64,000 bases of DNA from Roseovarius sp. SCSIO 43702 (GTDB taxonomy: Bacteria > Pseudomonadota > Alphaproteobacteria > Rhodobacterales > Rhodobacteraceae). Both the position numbers and the translations under genes were made by a program. The stretch spans positions 146,501 to 210,500 of the forward strand of contig NZ_CP080623.1 of NCBI RefSeq assembly GCF_019599045.1, written 5' to 3'. Below are positions 8,404 to 19,148 of this stretch, piece after piece; within the stretch, counting starts at the first letter, position 1; each line of letters starts with the position of its first letter. The notes beneath the pieces are model-generated. The model saw nothing but the letters and a program-made list of their open reading frames with translations. It did no database searches and was not told the DNA's origin.

Positions 8404-11347
8404 GCGCGACGACCGTCCTCGCCTTTTCGCGCTTCCTCCCGGCGTGGATTTCAGCACCGAGCTGGTCGCGGGTCTGCGCCAGCGGCTTCGCGGCGCGCCG
8501 CCAGACGCGATGGCCCGCGCCACGCTCATCGTCAACACCCGCCGCATGGCCCGCCGACTGCGCGAGGTGTTCGATGCCGGTCCGCCGTCCTTCCTGCCCC
8601 GTATCTGCACCGTCACGTCGCTTGACGCGATCTGGCCGATGCCCCAGATGCCGCCTGCTCTCGCCCCCCTGCAACGAAAGCTCGAACTCGCCCGGCTCAT
8701 CTCGGCCCTGCTCGACCGCGAAACGGATCTCGCCCCGCGCTCCGCCATCTTCGATCTCTCCGACAGCCTTTCGTCCCTCATGGACGAGATGCACGGCGAA
8801 GGAGTCGGCATGGACGCGCTCGACGCGCTGGATATCAGCGATCAGTCCGGGCATTGGGCACGTCTGACCTCCTTCCTCGCGATCACCCGCGAATTCGATG
8901 CGCGGGCCCAAAGCGCGGGGGCCGAGGCGCGCAACCGGCGCATCGTCGGCACGCTGATCGACAGGTGGCAGCGGGATCCTCCGGCGGATCCGGTGATCCT
9001 TGCCGGCTCCACCGGATCGCGCGGCACAACGCAACTGCTGCTCCGCGCCATCACGGCGCTTCCGCAAGGCGCCGTGGTCCTGCCGGGGTATGATTTCGAC
9101 ATGCCCGCCCCGGCATGGGAGGCGCTCGACACCGGCATGGGCGGCGAGGATCATCCGCAATACCGCTTCCGCGCCCTCCATCACACGCTCGATCTCGCGC
9201 CCGGGGACGTGCGCCCTTGGACCGACGGCAGCCCTCCGGCCACGTCACGGAACGCGGTGGTTTCCATGGCCCTGCGCCCCGCCCCCGTCACCGACCAGTG
9301 GCGCGTCGAGGGACCGGACCTTCCCGATCTCGACACCGCCATGAAGGATGTGACGCTGCTCGAGGCACCAGGCCGCCGGATCGAGGCGCTCACCATCGCG
9401 ATGCGCTTGCGCGAAGCGGCCGAGACCGGCACCAAAGCGGCTCTGATAACGCCCGATCGTGACCTTACGCGGCAGGTCGCCGCCGCGCTGGACCGGTGGC
9501 GCATCCTGCCCGACGACAGCGCCGGCACGCCGCTTCATCATACCGCACCGGGTCGCTTCCTCCGCCATGTCGCCGCCTTGCCGGCTTCACGACTCTCGAC
9601 CGAGGCGCTGCTGACGCTGCTCAAGCATCCGCTCACCCACCAAGGTGGCACACGCGGCCCCCACCTCCGCCTCACGCGCGAACTCGAACTCTGGTTGCGT
9701 CGAAAAGGCATCCCCTTCCCGACGCAGGCCGACCTTTCCGCCTGGGCCGCGATCCAGTCCGACGGTGCCGCGCCCGAGTGGGTTGCCTGGCTCTGCGAAA
9801 CCATCTTCCGCGATCCGGCCGAGGGTCAGCATCCTCTCACCCGGCATCTTGCCGAGCATCTCGCGCTCGCCCGCCGCATCGCCTGGGGGGCGACCGAACC
9901 CGATGACGGCTGGCCCCCGGCCTGGGCCGAGAAGGCGGGGCCGCCCGTGCTTCTCGTCATGGCGGAACTCGAACGGCAGGCGGCACATGGCGGCGCTCTC
10001 GGCGCGACGGAATACGCCAACCTTCTCGACAACCTGCTCTCGTCCGGCGAGTGGCGCGACACCGAACGTGCCGATCCCCTGATCCGCATCTGGGGAACGA
10101 TCGAAGCCCGCGTGCAGGGCGCCGAACTGGTGATCCTCGCCGGTCTCAACGAGGGCACGTGGCCCGAGCCGACGGGTCACGACCCTTGGCTCAACCGGGT
10201 CCTGCGCAAACAGGCGGGCCTGCTTCTTCCCGAGCGGCGGATCGGCCTGGCCGCGCATGATTTTCAACAGGCGATCGGTGCGCCCGAGGTCTGGATCACC
10301 CGCTCGATCCGTTCGGACGAGGCACAGACAGTCATGAGCCGCTGGCTCAACCGGCTCATCAACCTCCTCGACGGCCTCCCCGAGCAGGGGGGTCAAACCG
10401 CGCTCGCCGCGATGCGCGCCCGCGGTCAGCACTGGCTCGCGCGGGCCGACACGCTCGAAACGGTAGAAGCCACACCGCCGGCCCGACGCCCGGCCCCCGT
10501 GCCGCCCGTTCACCTGCGGCCCGCAACGCTTCCCGTGACCGGGATCGAGCGGCTGATCCGCGACCCCTACGCGGTCTATGCCCGGTACGTGCTGCGCCTT
10601 TCGCCCCTCGCCCCGGTGCAGCGGCTTGCCGATCCCCTCATGCGCGGCACGGCGATCCACGACATACTCGAAGCCTTCATCAGGGCCACGGCGGACGACG
10701 ACAGCGGCCTGACCCCCACCCGGTTCTTCGAGATAGCAGACCCTATCCTTGCCGAACGGGTCCCGTGGGGGCAGGTGCGCCTGCAATGGCGCGCGGGGCT
10801 TGAACGCGTGATCGACGACTTCCTCGCAGACGAGGTCAACCGTCGGATCCTCGCCCGACCCGCCGCGCTCGAGGTGCCGGGGCGTGCGGAACTCACGTCC
10901 CCGCCCTTCACCCTCACGGCCAAGGCCGACCGGATCGACATCGCCGCCGATGGCGGGCTCGTGGTCTACGATTACAAGACGGGCAAGCCGCCGACCAAGC
11001 CGCAGCAGAAGAAATTCAGCAAGCAGCTCCTGCTCGAAGCCGCCATGCTGGAACGCGGCGCCTTCGCCGAAATTCCCGCCGACTCCGTCACACGCGCCGC
11101 CTATATCGGTCTCGGCTCCGACGCGGGCGAGGTCGAGGCGCCGCTCGACGACGTCCCACCTGACAAGACATGGGCCGAGCTCGCCGAGCTGATCGCCTCC
11201 TATCTCGATCCCGGGCAAGGCTACGCCTCGCGCCGCGCGATGGGAAAGATATCGGACACGGGCGACTACGATCAGCTCGCGCGGTTCGGCGAATGGGACG
11301 TGACCGCCGCCCCCGACCTCATCGAGTTGAGGCTTCCCGATGGATGA
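8396..11347 (+). CDS. addB: Double-strand break repair protein AddB
   Basis: A 983-residue protein of the alphaproteobacterial AddB type, the inactivated-helicase and nuclease partner of AddA. The C-terminal PD-(D/E)XK nuclease is visible: MRGTAIHDILEAF supplies the early histidine region, and KADRIDIAADGGLVVYDYKTGK carries the catalytic Asp and Lys. The AddAB complex processes double-strand ends for RecA loading. I start at the ATG at 8396, which opens MFERDDRPRLFALPPG and overlaps the murU end by 8 bases. The longer open frame upstream lies inside murU. It overlaps addA by 8 bases, so subunits are translationally coupled. Confidence 0.95.
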   Translation: MFERDDRPRLFALPPGVDFSTELVAGLRQRLRGAPPDAMARATLIVNTRRMARRLREVFDAGPPSFLPRICTVTSLDAIWPMPQMPPALAPLQRKLELARLISALLDRETDLAPRSAIFDLSDSLSSLMDEMHGEGVGMDALDALDISDQSGHWARLTSFLAITREFDARAQSAGAEARNRRIVGTLIDRWQRDPPADPVILAGSTGSRGTTQLLLRAITALPQGAVVLPGYDFDMPAPAWEALDTGMGGEDHPQYRFRALHHTLDLAPGDVRPWTDGSPPATSRNAVVSMALRPAPVTDQWRVEGPDLPDLDTAMKDVTLLEAPGRRIEALTIAMRLREAAETGTKAALITPDRDLTRQVAAALDRWRILPDDSAGTPLHHTAPGRFLRHVAALPASRLSTEALLTLLKHPLTHQGGTRGPHLRLTRELELWLRRKGIPFPTQADLSAWAAIQSDGAAPEWVAWLCETIFRDPAEGQHPLTRHLAEHLALARRIAWGATEPDDGWPPAWAEKAGPPVLLVMAELERQAAHGGALGATEYANLLDNLLSSGEWRDTERADPLIRIWGTIEARVQGAELVILAGLNEGTWPEPTGHDPWLNRVLRKQAGLLLPERRIGLAAHDFQQAIGAPEVWITRSIRSDEAQTVMSRWLNRLINLLDGLPEQGGQTALAAMRARGQHWLARADTLETVEATPPARRPAPVPPVHLRPATLPVTGIERLIRDPYAVYARYVLRLSPLAPVQRLADPLMRGTAIHDILEAFIRATADDDSGLTPTRFFEIADPILAERVPWGQVRLQWRAGLERVIDDFLADEVNRRILARPAALEVPGRAELTSPPFTLTAKADRIDIAADGGLVVYDYKTGKPPTKPQQKKFSKQLLLEAAMLERGAFAEIPADSVTRAAYIGLGSDAGEVEAPLDDVPPDKTWAELAELIASYLDPGQGYASRRAMGKISDTGDYDQLARFGEWDVTAAPDLIELRLPDG

Positions 11348-14300
11348 CGCGACCAGACGACAGATCGAGGCCGCACGGCCCACGCGCTCCACGTGGCTTT
11401 CGGCCAATGCAGGCTCGGGCAAGACCCGCGTGCTCACGGATCGTGTGGCGCGGCTGCTGCTCGAAGGCGTCGATCCGCAGCATATTCTTTGCCTGACCTA
11501 CACCAAGGCCGCCGCGTCCGAGATGCAGAACCGGCTTTTCGATCGGCTGGGCGCATGGTCGATGCTTCCTGACGAAAAGCTCCGCGACCATCTCACGAAG
11601 CTCGGAATCACTGCGACCGATCTGTCCTTGCCCCAGGCACGGCGCCTCTTTGCGACCGCCATCGAAACACCCGGCGGGCTGCGCATCCAGACGATCCACT
11701 CCTTCTGCGCCTCGCTGCTCCGCCGATTCCCGCTCGAGGCCGGGGTCACGCCCCAATTCACCGAGCTTGACGACCGCACGGCCGAGATCCTGCGCGGTGA
11801 TGTGGTCGAAGACATTTCGCGCGGACCCGGAGCCGCGCTGCTGCATGATCTCATGCGGCTCTATACCGGCGCGGATTTCGACAAGTTCCTGAAGGAAATC
11901 CTCTCCAATCGCGACCGCTTCGCCGCGGACGCGGAGCCGCGGGCGGCCATTGGTCTGCCCATGAGCGTCACGCGCGAAAGCATCGCGGCCCGCGTGTTCA
12001 CCGGCGGAGAAGAGGCGATCCTGCGCGATCTGATCCCCGCCATGCGTGAGGGTGGCAAAACCGATGCCCGCAATTGCGAGCTGCTATCGGGGTTGAACAG
12101 GCTCGATTTTTCCGCTCTTCCCACGCTCGAGAAGGTCTTCATGACCCAGGGCGGCAAGGCGGGCTTTCGTGCCAAGACCGGGCAAGTGCCCACCAAGCCG
12201 GTCCAGAAGAAGGTGCCCCACCTTCTCGAAGCGCTCGACGCCTGGATGGAACGCATCGCCGACGCCCGCGATGATCGCCTCGCGCTGCTCACCCTTGAAC
12301 GAACCGAGGTGCTTCACGGCTTCGCGCGCGTCTTTCTGCAAGGTTACGATGCCGCCAAGGAGCGGTTCGGCTATCTCGATTTCGACGACCTGATATACAA
12401 GACCCGTGATCTCCTGCTCGACCCGGCCGTCGCCGACTGGGTTCTCTTCCGGCTGGATGGCGGGATCGACCATATCCTCGTGGACGAAGCGCAGGACACG
12501 AACCCGGTGCAGTGGCAGGTGATCGCGGAACTGGCGAGGGAACTGACAAGCGGCGCGGGCGCCCGGCCCGATACGCCCCGCACGATCTTCGTGGTTGGCG
12601 ACAAGAAGCAATCCATCTATTCCTTCCAGGGGGCCGACCCCCGCGCCTTTGACGAGATGCGCGATGAATTCGCCCGCCGTCTCGAAACCGCCGAGACCCC
12701 GCTCGCCAACAGCGTTCTGGAACACTCCTTCCGCTCGTCCCGGGCCATTCTGGACGTCGTCGATGCCACCTTCGCCGGGATCGACGACAAGGCATTTACG
12801 CCGAAACAGAGCCACATCGCGTTTCACTCCGCCCTACCGGGCCGCGTCGATCTCTGGCCCCCGCTCCCCAAGCCCGAGACCAGCGAGGAGCCGCCATGGT
12901 TCTCGCCCGTGGACATGCCCGCCGAAAACGACCCCGCGATCGAACTTGCGCGCATCGTCGCCCGGCGCATCGCCGAGATGCTGGAGCGGAAGGAGCCGCT
13001 CCCCGATCCCAAGGCACCCGGCGGCTGGCGCGCGATGACGCCCGGAGACATCCTCATCCTCGTGCAATCCCGCACCAACCCGGTCTTCCAGGAGATCATC
13101 CGCGCCTGCAAAGCGCTCGACCTTCCGGTCGCAGGCGCCGACCGGCTCAAGCTCGGCGCGGAGCTCGCGGTGCGCGACCTGACCGCCCTTCTGTCGTTCC
13201 TCGTCACTCCCGAGGACGATCTCTCGCTCGCAACCGCGCTGCGGTCGCCCCTCTTCGGCTGGTCCGAGCAGGATGTCTTCGCCCTCGCCCAGCCACGTGG
13301 CACCGCCTATCTCTGGCGCGCGCTCCGGGACGCGGAGGACCGCCATCCCGAAACGCTCGCGATCCTTCGCGACCTGCGCGGCCAGACCGATTTTCTCCGC
13401 CCCTACGACCTGATCGAACGCATTCTCACTCGGCATTCGGGCCGCGTGCGCCTGCTGTCGCGACTCGGTCCCGAGGCCGAGGACGGCATCGACGCCCTCC
13501 TGTCGCAGGCGCTCCAGTTCGAGCGCAACGCGGTCGACAGTCTGACCGGCTTTCTCGTCTGGATGGAGCGCGACGACGTGGAGATCAAGCGTCAACTCGA
13601 CAATGCCGGTGACCAGATCCGCGTCATGACGGTTCACGGGGCAAAGGGCCTCGAATCTCCCGTCGTGATCCTGCCCGAAACCCACAAGCGCGGACGCGGT
13701 GGCGACAACTCACTGCTGCCGCTCGGCGACACCGTGATCTGGAAGCCCCGGACCGCGGATTTTCCCCCATCGCTCCAGGCAAGCCGCGATGCCGTCCAAT
13801 CGGCCCAGGACGCAGAGCGCGACCGCCTTCTCTACGTGGCCATGACCCGCGCCGAGAAGTGGCTCATCGTCGCCGCCGCGGGTGAAACGGGCGACGACGG
13901 CGAAAGCTGGCACAGCCAGATCGCGGCCGGCCTCGCTTCGTGCGAGACGTGGCCCCTCGACTGTCCGACCGGCGAGGGTCGGCGCGTTCAATTCGGCGAT
14001 TGGGCTGAAACGGTGCCTGATACGACGTCGCAGGAAGACCCCGGCCGCGCGCCGCTCCCCGACTTCTTCGCGGCACACGCACCGCGGCGCACACCGCCCG
14101 AACCGACCGTCAGCCCCTCGTCGCTTCCCGGGGCGAAGGCATTGCCGAGCGAAGACGGGCGCGACACCGATACGGCGCTCCGCGAAGGGCGCGCGCTGCA
14201 CGAGATGCTCGAACACCTGCCCATGATCCCGCCCGAGCATTGGCCCGAGATCGATCCCGCACCGCTCGCCCGCGCGCTCCTCGAAGCGCCCCACCTGTCG

Positions 14301-14636
14301 CATCTCTTCGCACCCGACACCCTTGCCGAGGTGCCGATTACCGCGGCCCTTCCCGAACTCGGCGGCCGTCGCCTGCACGGCGTCATCGACCGGCTCGTCA
14401 TCTCGCCCGATCGCGTCCTCGTCGTCGATTTCAAGACGAACGCGGCGGTGCCCGCGACGCCCGAAGACTGCCCCGACGGTCTGTTGCGGCAGATGGGCGC
14501 CTATCGCGCCGCCGTGTCACAACTGTATCCCGACCGCCAGGTCGACACGGCGATCCTCTGGACGACCACCGGCGCACTGATGAACCTGCCGCACGATCTG
14601 GTGACCGGCGCGCTTGCCGACACGCCCGCACCTTGA
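11340..14636 (+). CDS. addA: Double-strand break repair helicase-nuclease AddA
   Basis: A 1098-residue UvrD/Rep-family helicase with a C-terminal nuclease. Walker A is SANAGSGKT at residues 21-29. The [11 protein letters not shown]alker B/motif II, motif [24 protein letters not shown] region and [13 protein letters not shown] motif VI are all present. The C-terminal nuclease shows [22 protein letters not shown]. With AddB it resects double-strand breaks. Full length for alphaproteobacterial AddA; no frameshift seen. Start codon overlaps the end of addB. Confidence 0.96.
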   Translation: MDDATRRQIEAARPTRSTWLSANAGSGKTRVLTDRVARLLLEGVDPQHILCLTYTKAAASEMQNRLFDRLGAWSMLPDEKLRDHLTKLGITATDLSLPQARRLFATAIETPGGLRIQTIHSFCASLLRRFPLEAGVTPQFTELDDRTAEILRGDVVEDISRGPGAALLHDLMRLYTGADFDKFLKEILSNRDRFAADAEPRAAIGLPMSVTRESIAARVFTGGEEAILRDLIPAMREGGKTDARNCELLSGLNRLDFSALPTLEKVFMTQGGKAGFRAKTGQVPTKPVQKKVPHLLEALDAWMERIADARDDRLALLTLERTEVLHGFARVFLQGYDAAKERFGYLDFDDLIYKTRDLLLDPAVADWVLFRLDGGIDHILVDEAQDTNPVQWQVIAELARELTSGAGARPDTPRTIFVVGDKKQSIYSFQGADPRAFDEMRDEFARRLETAETPLANSVLEHSFRSSRAILDVVDATFAGIDDKAFTPKQSHIAFHSALPGRVDLWPPLPKPETSEEPPWFSPVDMPAENDPAIELARIVARRIAEMLERKEPLPDPKAPGGWRAMTPGDILILVQSRTNPVFQEIIRACKALDLPVAGADRLKLGAELAVRDLTALLSFLVTPEDDLSLATALRSPLFGWSEQDVFALAQPRGTAYLWRALRDAEDRHPETLAILRDLRGQTDFLRPYDLIERILTRHSGRVRLLSRLGPEAEDGIDALLSQALQFERNAVDSLTGFLVWMERDDVEIKRQLDNAGDQIRVMTVHGAKGLESPVVILPETHKRGRGGDNSLLPLGDTVIWKPRTADFPPSLQASRDAVQSAQDAERDRLLYVAMTRAEKWLIVAAAGETGDDGESWHSQIAAGLASCETWPLDCPTGEGRRVQFGDWAETVPDTTSQEDPGRAPLPDFFAAHAPRRTPPEPTVSPSSLPGAKALPSEDGRDTDTALREGRALHEMLEHLPMIPPEHWPEIDPAPLARALLEAPHLSHLFAPDTLAEVPITAALPELGGRRLHGVIDRLVISPDRVLVVDFKTNAAVPATPEDCPDGLLRQMGAYRAAVSQLYPDRQVDTAILWTTTGALMNLPHDLVTGALADTPAP

Positions 14637-14700
14637 CCTTCCCCATAGGGGTCCATACGTTCGCCTCAACTCAAGTCATCCCTTTCCAAGGAGAGCAGCC

Positions 14701-15021
14701 ATGGGCACCGTTGCCGTCACCGACGATACCTTCGACGCCGAAGTGAAGAATTCCGATATCCCCGTCGTGGTGGATTTCTGGGCCGAATGGTGCGGTCCCT
14801 GCAAACAGATCGGCCCGGCCCTGGAAGAGATCGCGGCCGAGATGGATGGCAAGGTCAAGATCGCGAAGGTGGATGTTGACAGCAACCCCAACTCGGCGGT
14901 GCAGATGGGCGTGCGCGGTATCCCCGCGCTCTTCATCTTCAAGAATGGTGAGGTCGTGTCGAACCGCGCCGGCGCCGCGCCCAAGGCGGCGCTGCAAAGC
15001 TGGATCGAAGAATCGATCTGA
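14701..15021 (+). CDS. trxA: Thioredoxin
   Basis: A 106-residue thioredoxin with the active site [13 protein letters not shown] (Cys31, Cys34), the cis-proline in [10 protein letters not shown] and the usual length. It is the general cytoplasmic disulfide reductase supplied by thioredoxin reductase. An AAGGAG ribosome binding site precedes the ATG at 14701, which rules out the longer open frame from 14614. A perfect intrinsic terminator follows at 15043-15070, so it is probably a single-gene transcript or the end of the addBA run. Confidence 0.97.
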   Translation: MGTVAVTDDTFDAEVKNSDIPVVVDFWAEWCGPCKQIGPALEEIAAEMDGKVKIAKVDVDSNPNSAVQMGVRGIPALFIFKNGEVVSNRAGAAPKAALQSWIEESI

Positions 15022-15042
15022 GCCGGAACAGAGACGGATTTC

Positions 15043-15070
15043 AGGCCTCGCCCCCTTGGCGAGGCCTTTT
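15043..15070 (+). terminator. Intrinsic terminator after trxA
   Basis: A perfect 10-bp stem (AGGCCTCGCC at 15043-15052 with GGCGAGGCCT at 15058-15067), a 5-nt loop and a short T run. It stands 22 nt after the trxA stop codon. Confidence 0.85.
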
Positions 15071-15142
15071 CCGTTCCGCCGCTTTGTCTGTGCAGGAATG
15101 CGCAACGTTCCCATGCGGGCCACAACGAACAGGAGACACCTC

Positions 15143-15700
15143 ATGCACAACGACGACTTCCCCGGCTGGCACGGCACCACGATCATCGGCGTCCGAAAGG
15201 GCGGCGAGGTGGTGGTCGCCGGCGACGGCCAGGTCTCGCTGGGCCAGACCGTCATCAAGGGTACCGCACGCAAGGTCCGCAGGCTGAGCCCCGGCGGTTT
15301 CGACGTGGTCGCGGGCTTCGCGGGGTCCACCGCCGATGCCTTCACGCTTCTCGAACGGCTCGAAGCCAAGCTCGAAGCCACGCCGGGACAGCTTCAGCGC
15401 GCCTCGGTCGAGCTGGCCAAGGATTGGCGCACTGACAAGTATCTGCAAAAGCTCGAGGCGATGCTCATCGTAACGGACGGGAAGCAGCTTTTCGTGATCA
15501 CGGGCGCGGGCGACGTGCTCGAACCCGAACACGACATCGCCGCGATCGGCTCGGGTGGCAACTACGCCCTCGCCGCCGCGCGCGGCCTCTATGAAAGCGA
15601 CCGCGACGCCGAACGGATCGCCCGCGACGCCATGGCCATCGCCGCCGATATCTGCGTCTACACCAACGGAAACCTCACGGTCGAAACCATATCGGGGTGA
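15143..15700 (+). CDS. hslV: ATP-dependent protease proteolytic subunit HslV
   Basis: The 185-residue HslV has the threonine-protease core beginning at [24 protein letters not shown], where a threonine of the TT pair becomes the catalytic N-terminus after processing. About ten residues ([11 protein letters not shown]) come before it, as in several alphaproteobacterial HslV proteins, so removal of this leader is expected. HslV forms the double-hexamer peptidase driven by HslU. An AGGAG ribosome binding site at 15131-15135 supports this start. It lies 103 bp before hslU. Confidence 0.95.
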   Translation: MHNDDFPGWHGTTIIGVRKGGEVVVAGDGQVSLGQTVIKGTARKVRRLSPGGFDVVAGFAGSTADAFTLLERLEAKLEATPGQLQRASVELAKDWRTDKYLQKLEAMLIVTDGKQLFVITGAGDVLEPEHDIAAIGSGGNYALAAARGLYESDRDAERIARDAMAIAADICVYTNGNLTVETISG

Positions 15701-15803
15701 TCCTCCGGTTTCGGCACCCCCGCGGTTGCATGGCCTCCCGCGCTTGATATTCGACAGGTCGGGGCATAGGTCTCCGGCAACCCGACTACGAAAGACGCGC
15801 TTC

Positions 15804-17114
15804 ATGACCGAACTCACCCCCCGCGAAATCGTCTCCGAGCTTGACCGCTTCATCATCGGCCAGAAGGAGGCCAAGCGCGCCGTGGCTGTCGCGCTTCGCA
15901 ACCGCTGGCGGCGCAAGCAGCTTGCCGACGATCTCCGCGACGAGGTCCACCCCAAGAACATCCTGATGATCGGCCCCACCGGCGTCGGCAAGACCGAGAT
16001 CAGCCGCCGGCTGGCGAAACTCGCGCGCGCGCCCTTCATCAAGGTCGAGGCGACCAAGTTCACCGAAGTGGGCTATGTAGGCCGCGACGTCGAGCAGATC
16101 GTGCGCGATCTTCTCGACAGCGCCATCGCCATGACGCGCGAGCATATGCGCGAGGACGTGAAATCCAACGCGAGACAGGCCGCCGAGGAGCGGGTCATCT
16201 CTGCCATCGCCGGAGAGGACGCTCGCGAAGGCACGCGCGAGATGTTCCGAAAGAAGCTCAAGAGCGGCGAACTCGACGACACGATGATCGAGCTCGACAT
16301 CGCCGACACGTCGAACCCTTTCGGCATGATGGACATTCCCGGTCAGCCGGGCGGCGGGCAGATGGGCATGCTCAACCTGGGCGACATCTTCGGCAAGGCG
16401 ATGGGCGGCCGGACCAAGCGGCAGCGGATGAGCGTCGCCGAGAGCTATGATATCCTGATCGGCGAAGAGGCCGACAAGCTTCTCGATGACGAGATCGTCA
16501 CACGCAACGCCATCGAGGCGGTCGAGCAGAACGGCATCGTTTTCCTCGACGAAATCGACAAGGTCTGTGCCCGCGCCGATGCGCGCGGTGGTGACGTCAG
16601 CCGCGAAGGCGTGCAGCGCGACCTCCTCCCGCTCATCGAGGGCACGACCGTCTCGACCAAGCATGGCCCGGTCAAGACCGACCATATCCTCTTCATCGCC
16701 TCGGGAGCCTTCCACGTGGCCAAGCCCTCGGACCTCCTGCCCGAGCTTCAGGGCCGGCTGCCCATCCGGGTCGAGCTGCGTCCGCTCACGGAAGAGGATT
16801 TCGTCCGCATCCTCACCGAGACCGACAACGCCCTCACCCGGCAGTACGAGGCGCTTCTCGGCACAGAGAGTCTCACCGTCACCTTCACCGAAGAAGGCAT
16901 CGCAGCGCTCGCCCGGATCGCCGCCGAGGTCAACCAGTCGATCGAGAATATCGGTGCGCGACGCCTTTACACGGTGATGGAACGCGTCTTCGAGGAACTG
17001 AGCTTCAAGGCTCCGGACCTCGCCGGCGAAGCGGTCGAGGTGAATGCCGCCTTCGTCGAGGACAATCTGGGCGAATTGATGAAGTCCACGGATCTCAGCC
17101 GCTACGTGCTGTAA
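15804..17114 (+). CDS. hslU: ATP-dependent protease ATPase subunit HslU
   Basis: A 436-residue AAA+ unfoldase with the N-terminal [16 protein letters not shown], Walker [10 protein letters not shown] at 57-65, the intermediate (I) domain at about 110-240 containing the glycine-rich [11 protein letters not shown], Walker B FLDEIDKV and the C-terminal [21 protein letters not shown] sensor region. It unfolds substrates and feeds HslV. The length equals the family norm. The open frame extends upstream to 15555, but that is hslV sequence in another frame, so ATG 15804 is the start. Confidence 0.97.
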   Translation: MTELTPREIVSELDRFIIGQKEAKRAVAVALRNRWRRKQLADDLRDEVHPKNILMIGPTGVGKTEISRRLAKLARAPFIKVEATKFTEVGYVGRDVEQIVRDLLDSAIAMTREHMREDVKSNARQAAEERVISAIAGEDAREGTREMFRKKLKSGELDDTMIELDIADTSNPFGMMDIPGQPGGGQMGMLNLGDIFGKAMGGRTKRQRMSVAESYDILIGEEADKLLDDEIVTRNAIEAVEQNGIVFLDEIDKVCARADARGGDVSREGVQRDLLPLIEGTTVSTKHGPVKTDHILFIASGAFHVAKPSDLLPELQGRLPIRVELRPLTEEDFVRILTETDNALTRQYEALLGTESLTVTFTEEGIAALARIAAEVNQSIENIGARRLYTVMERVFEELSFKAPDLAGEAVEVNAAFVEDNLGELMKSTDLSRYVL

Positions 17115-17117
17115 TCC

Positions 17118-17142
17118 CGCGCGGCGCTTCGGCGCCGGCGCG
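17118..17142 (+). terminator. GC-rich stem-loop after hslU (no T tract)
   Basis: Starting 3 nt after the hslU stop, a stem of about 10 bp with one bulged G closes on a TTCG tetraloop (GGCGC-TTCG-GCGCC core). No run of T follows, so it may be an mRNA-stabilising 3' hairpin or a Rho-dependent end rather than a classical intrinsic terminator. Confidence 0.4.
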
Positions 17143-17193
17143 ACGGCATATCCTTACATCCTGACTTTTCCCGCTCCCCGCACCGCGCGGGGG

Positions 17194-17265
17194 CGTTAAC
17201 CTTATTTGTCTGCACATATCGCACCGACGTGATACCGACGTGGATACCGACATGGATACCGACGT
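17194..17265 (+). repeat. Origin-facing 12-bp repeat array, copy A, with CGTTAACC motif
   Basis: The array at 17221-17265 holds four imperfect units of about 12 bp built on ATACCGACGTGG. The octamer CGTTAACC (17194-17201) lies 19 nt upstream. The first 31 bases of the array are identical to copy B, which is 20 kb away in reverse orientation at 37094-37138. It lies between hslU and an MFS gene and overlaps no credible coding sequence. Known function: none that I recognise. It could bind a repeat-specific protein. Confidence 0.75.
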
Positions 17266-17366
17266 CCCGTTCGCACCTCCCGAGAACCGTTAACGAAACG
17301 GCCAAGACCGTGCGCTGCTTGGCAAATTCCGCTTTCCCCGATGCGGTTTTCGGGCCACCAAGGGCC

Positions 17367-18590
17367 ATGCGCCCGCTCACCTTCCTCCGCTCCAACCTCC
17401 CCTGGCTGTCTGCCGGTTTCCTGCTGACCTTCCTCAGCAGTTTCGGCCAGACCTTCTTCATCTCTCTTTTCGCCGACGGCATCCGCACCGATTTCGGCCT
17501 CAGCCACGGGGAATGGGGCCTTATCTATTCGCTGGGCACCGCCACCTCCGCGCTCGTCATGGTTTGGGCGGGTGGCCTGACCGACAGGTTCCGGGCCCGC
17601 GGAATCGGCACCTTCGTCCTTGTTCTGCTGGCATTCGCCTGCCTCTTCATGGCGCTGAACCCGGTCTGGTGGCTGCTGCCGCTCGTCATCTTTCTCCTGC
17701 GGTTCAGCGGTCAGGGAATGCTGAGCCACATCGCGGTGGTCGCCATGGCCCGATGGTTCACCGCCGCACGCGGCAAGGCACTGAGCTTCGCGACGCTCGG
17801 CTTCGCGTCGGGCGAAGCACTGCTGCCGCTCATCTTCGTGTCGCTGATGGCGCTCTTCGACTGGCAGAATCTCTGGCTCCTGACGGCCGCCATCGCCCTT
17901 CTCGGCATCCCCGCGCTTCGCCTGCTTCTCACGACCGAGCGAACGCCACAGAGCATCACCGCCAGCTCCAGTTCGGTCGGAATGCTCTCACGTCACTGGG
18001 CGCGGCTCGAGGCCATGCGGCACTGGCTGTTCTGGCTGATGATCCCCGCACTTCTCGGACCCTCGGCGTTCAACACGGCGTTCTTTTTCCACCAGGTTCA
18101 CTTCGCCGAGATCAAGCACATTTCGCATCTTCAGCTTGTGGCCTACTTTCCCTTCTACACGGGCGTCTCGATCATCGCGATGGTGCTGAGCGGTCTGGCG
18201 CTGGACAGGTTCGGCACGCCTCGCCTGATCCCCTTCATGCAGCTTCCGATGATCGCGGCCTTCACGATCTTCGCCTATGCGTCGGACGGGGCCGCCCTGT
18301 TCCTGGGGTTTGTCTTCCTGGGTCTCACTTCGGGTTTCAACACCACGCTGCCGGCCGCATTCTGGGCCGAGTTCTACGGCACCCGGTTCATCGGTTCGAT
18401 CAAGGCGATGGCGGCCGCGATCATGGTGCTGGGCTCGGCCATCGGGCCGGGGATCACCGGCTACGGAATCGACCACGGGATCGGCCTGGAAAGACAATAT
18501 TTACTTGTCGCGGTCTATTTTGCCTTTTCGACGATCTGCATGACCATCGGCGTCATCCGCGCCCGTCCCATGCTACCTGCGGCGCCGTAG
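17367..18590 (+). CDS. Major facilitator superfamily transporter
   Basis: A 407-residue membrane protein with about twelve hydrophobic segments in two halves. The first-loop motif GGLTDRFRARGIG corresponds to MFS motif A, and a second copy-like region GLALDRFGTPRL is in the second half. The substrate cannot be read from the sequence. I start at ATG 17367 (MRPLTFLRSNLPWL). An open frame continues upstream to 17229, but it would translate the 12-bp repeat array into a periodic IPTW peptide and is unlikely. It converges with smr, overlapping by 18 bases. Confidence 0.85.
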   Translation: MRPLTFLRSNLPWLSAGFLLTFLSSFGQTFFISLFADGIRTDFGLSHGEWGLIYSLGTATSALVMVWAGGLTDRFRARGIGTFVLVLLAFACLFMALNPVWWLLPLVIFLLRFSGQGMLSHIAVVAMARWFTAARGKALSFATLGFASGEALLPLIFVSLMALFDWQNLWLLTAAIALLGIPALRLLLTTERTPQSITASSSSVGMLSRHWARLEAMRHWLFWLMIPALLGPSAFNTAFFFHQVHFAEIKHISHLQLVAYFPFYTGVSIIAMVLSGLALDRFGTPRLIPFMQLPMIAAFTIFAYASDGAALFLGFVFLGLTSGFNTTLPAAFWAEFYGTRFIGSIKAMAAAIMVLGSAIGPGITGYGIDHGIGLERQYLLVAVYFAFSTICMTIGVIRARPMLPAAP

Positions 18591-19148
18591 ATACACGTAA
18601 AACGCCCCGCCGCCGCCATGACGTCCATGCGCTTCGCTGACCTGGAGAACGATATGCGACAGCGGCGGAATGGAAAGCCAGTGCGGAAGTTGATGGCGCA
18701 GAACCCCTTGCCGCTCCGGGATGAAATCCTGGTGCGCACCGCGCTTCCCCTTGCCCGTCACGATCAGGAGAAGCCTCAGATCGTTCGCATGGGACCGCAG
18801 GATGAAACCCGTTGTCGCGTTATGCGCGCGATCAAGTGTCATTCCGTGAAGGTCGAGCGTCGCCTCCGGCTTCAACCTCCCCCCGCGCATCCGCTTGTAA
18901 GCCTTGTTGTCCATACGGACCGATGGCTTCGGCGGTGCGAACGCGGCTTCCGCGACCTCGCTTCTCGACCCGGCTTCACCAACGGTAAACGACGTGACGG
19001 GGGGTTTATCCGCCGATGCGGACGATGGCGCCGGGTCGGTCGGCCCCTTTCGCAGCAACGACTTCTTCTCCGGGCCAAGCGGTTTGGCCGTCTTCGCCAC
19101 CTGCCGCCAAAGTGCCAGCTCGTCCCGGTCCGGCCGCCGCCGGCTCAC
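18573..19148 (-). CDS. Smr-domain protein
   Basis: A 191-residue protein with a charged, probably disordered N-terminal half and a C-terminal Smr domain from about residue 95. It shows LDLHGMTLDRAH and TGKGKRG, the two signature motifs of this domain (MutS2 C-terminal type, nicking nuclease or nucleic-acid binding). Its ATG overlaps the mltA stop by four bases. That smr-mltA-Tim44-like order on one strand implies one transcript. Precise role unknown; a ribosome- or DNA-linked nuclease is the family expectation. Confidence 0.88.
   Translation of the reverse strand: MSRRRPDRDELALWRQVAKTAKPLGPEKKSLLRKGPTDPAPSSASADKPPVTSFTVGEAGSRSEVAEAAFAPPKPSVRMDNKAYKRMRGGRLKPEATLDLHGMTLDRAHNATTGFILRSHANDLRLLLIVTGKGKRGAHQDFIPERQGVLRHQLPHWLSIPPLSHIVLQVSEAHGRHGGGGAFYVYLRRRR

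Noticed and set aside
9587..11437. Very long open frame (616 codons) on the minus strand opposite addB and the start of addA.
   Set aside because: It mirrors the high-GC codon pattern of addB, has low-complexity Arg/Gly-rich translation and no recognisable domain.
17221..17265. CRISPR array.
   Set aside because: Units are about 12 bp without spacers, and there are no cas genes in the window.
17229..17366. N-terminal extension of the MFS transporter encoding a periodic IPTWIPTWIPT peptide.
   Set aside because: It is translation of the 12-bp repeat array; the transporter fold starts at 17367.
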